Shown here in pieces: positions 14,011-17,915 of a DNA stretch of 17,915 nt. The position numbers and the translations under genes were made by a program. Position 1 is the first letter of the stretch. Every line of letters starts with the position of its first letter. The stretch comes from Devosia sp. (GTDB lineage Bacteria; Pseudomonadota; Alphaproteobacteria; Rhizobiales; Devosiaceae). Where the stretch lies: assembly GCA_028290685.1 (NCBI GenBank), contig JAQGJI010000078.1, positions 1 through 17,915 of the forward strand, given 5' to 3'. The notes below the pieces were generated by a model that had not been told where the DNA came from, did not search any database, and saw nothing but the letters and a program-made list of their open reading frames with translations.

Positions 14011-14922
14011 ATGGCCATTCATCGCTTCGTGCCTACGACATGGCACAATGTGCTGGGCAGTTTGCCGCCTGCGCTGAGGGTGGAAGATGGGGATGTCGTT
14101 ATCACCCAAACCATTGACGCAGCGGGCTATGACAAGGACGGCGCTGCCCGCTGCCCGGGTCCAAACCCGATGAATGGCCCGATCTTTGTTGCAGGCGCCG
14201 AGCCGGGCGATGCCTTGGTGGTAGAGATCATCCGGATCACCCCGATCCGCGCGACGGGCTGGACAAGTCAGGTCCTCGCCGCCAATGTGATTGATCCTGA
14301 ACGGGTTCGCGATCTGCCGCCCCGGAACCGGACGGACTGGGTCATTGACCTTGAGGCACTGACCGCGCGCCTCGCGGACCCGGTTCAGGGCCTTGAAAAC
14401 TTCATCCTGCCGCTGGAGCCGATGATCGGCTGCTTTGGCGTGGCGCCCAGCCTTGGCCAGGCGTTTTCCACGGCCACCAGTGCCGCAAACGGCGGAAATA
14501 TGGATTATCGCGGCTTCAAGCCAGGCACCAGCGTTTACCTGCCCGTGGCAGTTCCGGGTGCGTTGTTCTTCCTGGGTGATTGTCACGCGATCCAGGGTGA
14601 CGGCGAAATCGTCGGCACGGGCGTTGAAACCGCCATGGAAGTCGAGGTGCGCCTCAGCGTTCGCAAGGGCTATAAACTGCGCTGGCCGCGGGGCGAGGAC
14701 GCTGATTCGATTTTTACCGTTGGCAATGCGCGACCGCTGGACCAGGCGCTGCAGCACGCAACCACCGAAATGTTGGACTGGCTGACCAGTGGGTTCGGCC
14801 TATCTCCCATTGCCGCAAGCCACCTGCTGGGGCAGGTCGTCCGCTACGAAGTGGGCAATGTGTTCGACCCTGCTTATACGATGGTGTGCAAGGTCGAACG
14901 AAAGTGGCTGCCCAGGATCTGA
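14011..14922 (+). CDS. Acetamidase/formamidase family protein
   Basis: The 303-residue protein matches the short FmdA/AmdA class of zinc-dependent amidases, which hydrolyse formamide or acetamide to ammonia and the acid. Visible motifs are GPNPMNGPIFVAGAEPGD (50-67), NGGNMDYRG (160-168), and GDCHAIQGDGEIVGTGVE (189-206), with likely metal/active-site Asp, His and Glu. There is no signal peptide, so it is cytoplasmic. The ATG at 14011 has AGGAG, overlapping the corC stop, 5 nt upstream, so translation is probably coupled. No amide transporter, porin or urease gene is near, so the physiological substrate is open. The place after corC is normally held by lnt. Confidence 0.9.
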   Translation: MAIHRFVPTTWHNVLGSLPPALRVEDGDVVITQTIDAAGYDKDGAARCPGPNPMNGPIFVAGAEPGDALVVEIIRITPIRATGWTSQVLAANVIDPERVRDLPPRNRTDWVIDLEALTARLADPVQGLENFILPLEPMIGCFGVAPSLGQAFSTATSAANGGNMDYRGFKPGTSVYLPVAVPGALFFLGDCHAIQGDGEIVGTGVETAMEVEVRLSVRKGYKLRWPRGEDADSIFTVGNARPLDQALQHATTEMLDWLTSGFGLSPIAASHLLGQVVRYEVGNVFDPAYTMVCKVERKWLPRI

Positions 14923-14944
14923 GCGCAGGCTTTTTCCCGAATGC

Positions 14945-14971
14945 AAAAGAGCCCGGCGCTCAATTGCCGGG
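14945..14971 (-). terminator. Intrinsic terminator after nfuA, between convergent genes
   Basis: On the minus strand CCCGGC (14971-14966) and GCCGGG (14957-14952) form a 6-bp all-GC stem around an 8-nt loop. CTC and then TTTT (14948-14945) follow. It would end nfuA transcription 23 nt after its stop. On the plus strand the same stem could slow transcription from the acetamidase gene but lacks a good T-run. An overlapping alternative pairs GCGCTC (14956-14961) with GAGCGC (14985-14990). Confidence 0.6.
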
Positions 14972-14993
14972 TTCAACGCGTTTCGAGCGCAAC

Positions 14994-15560
14994 TCAGACC
15001 TGCTGCACGGCCTCGACGCCCGGCACGAAATGGCGCAGCAAATTCTCGATGCCGCTTTTCAGCGTTGCCGTCGAGGACGGACATCCCGAGCAGGCGCCCT
15101 GCATGTGCAAGAACACGGTGCCTTCCTTGAAACCCTTGAAGATGATGTCGCCGCCATCCATGGCAACGGCTGGGCGTACGCGCGTGGCGAGCAATTCCTT
15201 GATCACCTCCACGGTCTCGCTGTCTTCCTCTTCAAAGAATTCATCGACCTCGTCGAAATTGGCCACGTCCACGCCACCCTCAAGGATGACCGGCTTGCCG
15301 GACAGGAAATGATCCATGATCACGCCCAGAATGGCCGGCTTGATGTGGGCCCAGTTGGTTTCGTCCTTGGTGACCGAAATGAAGTCAGACCCCAGGAACA
15401 CGCCGGTTACCCCGGAAATCGCGAACAAACCCTGTGCCAGGGGTGAATTGACCGACGCTTCAGCGCTTCTGAAATCGCGCGGTTCGCCGACCAGCACTTC
15501 GCGACCGGGCAGGAATTTCAGCGTTGCGGGATTGGGCGTGGCTTCGGTCTGGATGAACAT
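14994..15560 (-). CDS. nfuA: NifU-family Fe-S cluster carrier (Nfu type)
   Basis: Nfu proteins carry 4Fe-4S clusters to client enzymes. The 188-residue protein has the Nfu N-terminal domain (1-90, MFIQTEATPNPATLKFLPG) and a C-terminal NifU domain (about 115-185). The latter bears the cluster-binding CxxC in GACSGCPSS (C157, C160) and the conserved RPAVAMDGGDI (129-139). The length and architecture match the alphaproteobacterial/mitochondrial NFU1 type, not E. coli NfuA, which has a degenerate A-type domain in front. It starts at the ATG at 15560. It is a single-gene unit with its own predicted promoter, overlapped by a palindrome resembling the Irr iron-control element, and a terminator, so iron control of expression is likely. 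Confidence 0.95.
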   Translation of the reverse strand: MFIQTEATPNPATLKFLPGREVLVGEPRDFRSAEASVNSPLAQGLFAISGVTGVFLGSDFISVTKDETNWAHIKPAILGVIMDHFLSGKPVILEGGVDVANFDEVDEFFEEEDSETVEVIKELLATRVRPAVAMDGGDIIFKGFKEGTVFLHMQGACSGCPSSTATLKSGIENLLRHFVPGVEAVQQV

Positions 15561-15578
15561 CTGAGGTCGCCTGCTGGG

Positions 15579-15595
15579 ATTAGAACGTTTCTAAA
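15579..15595 (-). promoter_or_regulatory. Irr-type iron-control box upstream of nfuA
   Basis: The minus strand reads TTTAGAA-ACG-TTCTAAT (15595-15579), with a perfect TTAGAA/TTCTAA inverted core. The Irr box (ICE) of rhizobia is, as I recall it, about TTTAGAA-N3-TTCTAAA, so 13 of the 14 arm positions match. It overlaps the predicted -10 and start region of nfuA, where bound Irr would block transcription. Irr is the heme-responsive Fur-family regulator that represses iron-consuming functions when iron is scarce. The palindrome is seen; the regulator is inferred. Confidence 0.65.
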
Positions 15596-15620
15596 ATATG
15601 CTTTTGCGGCCCAAGTGCAA
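15593..15620 (-). promoter_or_regulatory. Predicted nfuA promoter
   Basis: TTGCAC (15620-15615), a 16-nt spacer and TATTTT (15598-15593) form a plausible but imperfect promoter on the minus strand. It would start transcription near 15586, about 25 nt before the nfuA ATG. Its -10 lies within the Irr-like box. No better match is present in the 70-nt gap between gshB and nfuA. Confidence 0.45.
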
Positions 15621-15630
15621 GGGCAAAACG

Positions 15631-16587
15631 TCAAACCTGCTTTGCGTTCATGCACCGCTTTTCGATTGCATCCCAGATCAGCACGGCGATATCGGGCCCA
15701 CCAAAGCGCTTGATCTCGCGAATACCTGTCGGGGAGGTGACGTTGATCTCGGTCAGATAGTCCCCGATCACGTCAATACCGACAAAAATCATGCCGCGCT
15801 CCTTCAGCGCCGGGGCAATGACGGCACAGATTTCGCGGTCGCGCGGGGTGAGCTCGATGAATTCGGGGCGTCCGCCCACATGCATGTTGGAGCGCGCCTC
15901 GCCTTCCGCCGGAACCCGGTTGAGCCCTGCAACGGCTTCCCCGTCGATGATGATGATCCGCTTATCGCCCTTGCGCACGTCGGGGAGATATTTCTGGATC
16001 ATGAAGGGTTCGCGATAGTTCTGCTCGAAAAGTTCAAGCAGGCTCGCCAGGTTATGGTCACCCTCCTGGAGAAAAAACACTCCGGCGCCACCATTGCCGT
16101 AAAGCGGTTTGACGATGATGTTGCCGTGCTCCTTGCGAAAGGCATAAATCATGTCGCGGTCGCGCGTGACCAGCGTCGGCGGCATCAGCTCGGGAAAGTC
16201 GGTGACGAGAATTTTTTCGGGCGCATTGCGCACCGCCCCGGGCGGATTGACCACGAGGGTCTTGGGATGCAGCCGCTCCAGCAGATGGGTGAGCGTTATG
16301 TAGTTCATGTCGAACGGGGGGTCCTGGCGCATCAGGATCACGTCCTGGCTGGACAGATCGACCCGACGCGCTTCCCCCAGGGTAAAATGCTCCCCCTTGG
16401 CTGCGTCGGTGACGGTGATCGGCTGGGCCAGCGCCGACACGATTTGGCCACGCAAGGCCAGGGTATCGGGCGTGTAGTGCAACAATTGATGGCCGCGCGC
16501 CTGGGCTTCCAACATCATGGCGAACGTGGAATCACCACGCGGATTGATGGTGGCTACATGGTCCATTTGAACCGCGACTTTGAGCAT
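15631..16587 (-). CDS. gshB: Glutathione synthetase
   Basis: GshB joins glycine to gamma-glutamylcysteine using ATP. The 318-residue protein is the bacterial ATP-grasp type. The N-terminal part opens VAVQMDHVATINPRGDSTF (4-22), with LMRQDPPFDMNYI (85-97) for substrate binding. The ATP-grasp core has NIIVKPLYGNGGAGVFF (156-172) as the glycine-rich loop, then RIIIIDGEAVAGLNRVP (210-226), and FVGIDVIGDYLTEINVTSPTGIREI (268-292) with the metal-binding Glu/Asn. I start it at the ATG at 16587, with AAAGG 6 nt upstream; a TTG at 16611 would add eight residues. It lies 33 nt after yraN in the rsmI-yraN-gshB operon. Confidence 0.97.
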   Translation of the reverse strand: MLKVAVQMDHVATINPRGDSTFAMMLEAQARGHQLLHYTPDTLALRGQIVSALAQPITVTDAAKGEHFTLGEARRVDLSSQDVILMRQDPPFDMNYITLTHLLERLHPKTLVVNPPGAVRNAPEKILVTDFPELMPPTLVTRDRDMIYAFRKEHGNIIVKPLYGNGGAGVFFLQEGDHNLASLLELFEQNYREPFMIQKYLPDVRKGDKRIIIIDGEAVAGLNRVPAEGEARSNMHVGGRPEFIELTPRDREICAVIAPALKERGMIFVGIDVIGDYLTEINVTSPTGIREIKRFGGPDIAVLIWDAIEKRCMNAKQV

Positions 16588-16620
16588 TTCGGGCCTTTCA
16601 GGCAATTGCAACGCCAGGCC

Positions 16621-17013
16621 CTATGGCCCGGCACCAAACGCATTGATGACATGGCGCGGCCATTGGCCAGGTGCAAGGAAAATCACATCGAACCGCATAT
16701 CGCCGTCCCCCTTGCGCGGATGGCGGGCGCGCCAGTGATGTGCGGCTTGGACGATTCGCCGCTGGTTGACGGCAGCAAGCGCTTCGGCTTCCCCGCTCGC
16801 CTTGCTGCGCGCTTTAACCTCCACAAAGACCGTGACGCCCCAACGCTCGGCAATCAGATCGATTTCACCAAGCGGGGTTTTGTAGCGGCGTTGCACAATC
16901 CGGTAGAGCTTGAGGCGCAAAAACCACGCTGCCAGCGCCTCGCCGCGAAAACCACTGCGGTAAGCGGCGATCCGGGCCTTATTTTTCGGCTTTGAGCCGG
17001 AGTGCGGCATCAT
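16621..17013 (-). CDS. yraN: YraN/UPF0102 family nuclease-fold protein
   Basis: The 130-residue protein is a small PD-(D/E)xK-fold member of UPF0102, whose function is unsettled although the fold is that of Holliday-junction resolvases and restriction enzymes. The candidate active-site residues are present: YKTPLGEIDLIAER (44-57) gives D52, and VFVEVKARS (62-70) gives E65 and K67. The start is one of two adjacent ATGs (17013 or 17010), both inside the end of rsmI, with AAGGAAG a few bases upstream. No ATG, GTG or TTG lies between the rsmI stop and the conserved region, so the 35-nt overlap is real. The open frame further upstream is antisense-like shadow within rsmI. It is followed by gshB. 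Confidence 0.9.
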   Translation of the reverse strand: MMPHSGSKPKNKARIAAYRSGFRGEALAAWFLRLKLYRIVQRRYKTPLGEIDLIAERWGVTVFVEVKARSKASGEAEALAAVNQRRIVQAAHHWRARHPRKGDGDMRFDVIFLAPGQWPRHVINAFGAGP

Positions 17014-17860
17014 AGACTTCCTTGCGCTTGAGCCCGAACTGTTCAGTGACCTTGTCCACTGCTGCCCGCAAGGGCTGCCCACCCAACTGGCTGGCCAGCT
17101 CGGCCTGCCAGAGCGCTGCATCGGGAATTGCCGCCTCGGCCGCCCCGGCGACCACGATAACCGCCTCGCCCTTGGTTTCGCTACCGGAAAACTGCTCCGC
17201 GAGGTCAGCGAGTTTGCCGCGATGGACCCGCTCGAAGCGCTTGGTGAGTTCCAGTGCCACTGCCGCTTGCCGGGGCCCGAAAGTCTGGGCCATGGCGGCC
17301 AGTGTGTCAGCCAGTCGGCGCGGGCTTTCATAGAACACCAGCGTTTCACGTGAATCGTTCAGCCCGGCAAGGGCATTGGCGCGTGCTCCGGCCTTGGACG
17401 GCAGAAAGCCGTGAAACGCGAAAGCGTCGGTCGGCAGTCCCGCCACGACCAGGGCCGAAAGCAAGGCCGAGGCGCCGGGGATGGGAAAAACCGGCTGCCC
17501 GGCTTCTGCCATGGCGCGGATCAGGGGGAATCCGGGGTCCGACAGCAATGGCGTGCCGGCATCGGAGATCAGCGCGATTGCTGCGCCCGCGGCAACGTGC
17601 CGAACGATTTCCTCGGCCTTGGCCCGTTCATTATGCTCATGCAGCGCAATGCGCCGAGCCGTGATCCCGTAATGGTCAAGCAGCCGTGCTGACATGCGCG
17701 TATCTTCGCACAGGATGACCGAGGCTGCGGCAAGCGTTTCCAGCGCCCTGATGGTGATATCGCGCAGATTGCCGATCGGTGTTGCCACCACATAAAGCCC
17801 TGGCGCCAGCACGGGGGCGTCAAAACGGGCACCGGCAATGTAAAATCGTGTCTCGTCCAA
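16979..17860 (-). CDS. rsmI: 16S rRNA (cytidine(1402)-2'-O)-methyltransferase
   Basis: RsmI uses SAM to 2'-O-methylate C1402 of 16S rRNA in the decoding centre. The 293-residue protein has the tetrapyrrole-methylase fold. YVVATPIGNLRDITIRALE (23-41) and CEDTR (51-55) mark the first motifs, then ALISDAGTPLLSDPGFPLI (96-114) and VFPIPGASALLSAL (124-137). The C-terminal helical part contains GLKRKEVYDAAL, as in the family. The start appears to be a TTG at 17860; no ATG or GTG occurs in frame between it and the conserved strand, nor upstream to an in-frame limit within the window. The ribosome site is poor. The gene begins 55 nt from the window edge, so the promoter may lie outside. It overlaps yraN by 35 nt. 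Confidence 0.95.
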   Translation of the reverse strand: MDETRFYIAGARFDAPVLAPGLYVVATPIGNLRDITIRALETLAAASVILCEDTRMSARLLDHYGITARRIALHEHNERAKAEEIVRHVAAGAAIALISDAGTPLLSDPGFPLIRAMAEAGQPVFPIPGASALLSALVVAGLPTDAFAFHGFLPSKAGARANALAGLNDSRETLVFYESPRRLADTLAAMAQTFGPRQAAVALELTKRFERVHRGKLADLAEQFSGSETKGEAVIVVAGAAEAAIPDAALWQAELASQLGGQPLRAAVDKVTEQFGLKRKEVYDAALRLKAEK

Positions 17861-17882
17861 GTGGTTTGACCCCGGTTCCCAC

Positions 17883-17898
17883 GACCTTGTAACAGGTC
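17883..17898. repeat. Short inverted repeat upstream of rsmI
   Basis: GACCT (17883-17887) and AGGTC (17894-17898) are inverted arms around TGTAAC, 23 nt before the rsmI start. It could be an operator half-site pair, but 5-bp arms arise easily by chance. I see no convincing promoter in the 55 nt between rsmI and the window edge. Confidence 0.2.
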
Positions 17899-17915
17899 CA
17901 ATACGTTAAGGCTGC

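Noticed and set aside
17014..17349. Upstream extension of yraN within rsmI (242 codons in total)
   Set aside because: It is an out-of-frame reading of rsmI with Trp/Ser/Arg-rich low-sense sequence; UPF0102 proteins are about 115-130 residues.
1..17915. CRISPR arrays, insertion sequences, prophage, toxin-antitoxin or defence genes
   Set aside because: No regularly spaced repeats, transposase, integrase or defence-type domains were seen on either strand; gene content is housekeeping and metabolic.

Overview
The window is compact chromosomal DNA from an alphaproteobacterium, most likely of the order Hyphomicrobiales (Rhizobiales). A Devosia-like lineage is a guess. The evidence is the gene set and order (rsmI-yraN-gshB; phoH-ybeY-corC; lnt, metK, trmB, rimP, nusA, ylxR, infB), the fused YlxR/L7Ae protein, a predicted Irr-type iron box, promoters of the CTTGAC-N17-CTATAT kind, and high GC. 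There are 16 protein genes and short gaps. I see no tRNA, rRNA, CRISPR array, insertion sequence, phage gene or other sign of recent transfer.

Region 1 (1-7331, all minus strand) is a translation/transcription supercluster read right to left: lnt (lipoprotein N-acylation), metK (S-adenosylmethionine synthesis), trmB (SAM-dependent tRNA m7G46 methylation), then rimP-nusA-ylxR-infB (30S maturation, transcription elongation, RNA binding, translation initiation). infB is cut by the left edge. The rimP-nusA-ylxR-infB block has its own predicted promoter at 3493-3521. A well-formed intrinsic terminator at 3434-3465 lies between that promoter and rimP, which suggests attenuation. The lnt-metK gap has paired arms that could be a structured leader or an operator.

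Region 2 (7478-11178) holds a plus-strand PfkB sugar/nucleoside kinase (probably adenosine kinase). It converges on a minus-strand four-gene operon: FMN reductase, histidine-phosphatase-like protein, pyrF and a hydroxypyruvate-isomerase-like protein. The two units meet at a shared CTAG stop.

Region 3 (11273-14922, plus) is phoH-ybeY-corC, the usual RNA-metabolism/envelope trio, followed by an acetamidase/formamidase where lnt usually sits. The trio and lnt are adjacent in most relatives. Here they are about 4 kb apart on opposite strands, so a rearrangement has split the ancestral cluster.

Region 4 (14994-17860, minus) holds nfuA (Fe-S carrier), with a palindrome resembling the Irr iron-control element over its predicted promoter, and the rsmI-yraN-gshB operon (16S rRNA 2'-O-methylation, a nuclease-fold protein, glutathione synthesis).

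Five genes (metK, the Hyi-like gene, phoH, ybeY, rsmI) appear to start with TTG. I found no unmistakably new system. The most testable novelties are the regulatory elements: the rimP-nusA leader attenuator, the Irr-like box at nfuA, the metK leader and the phoH leader hairpins.
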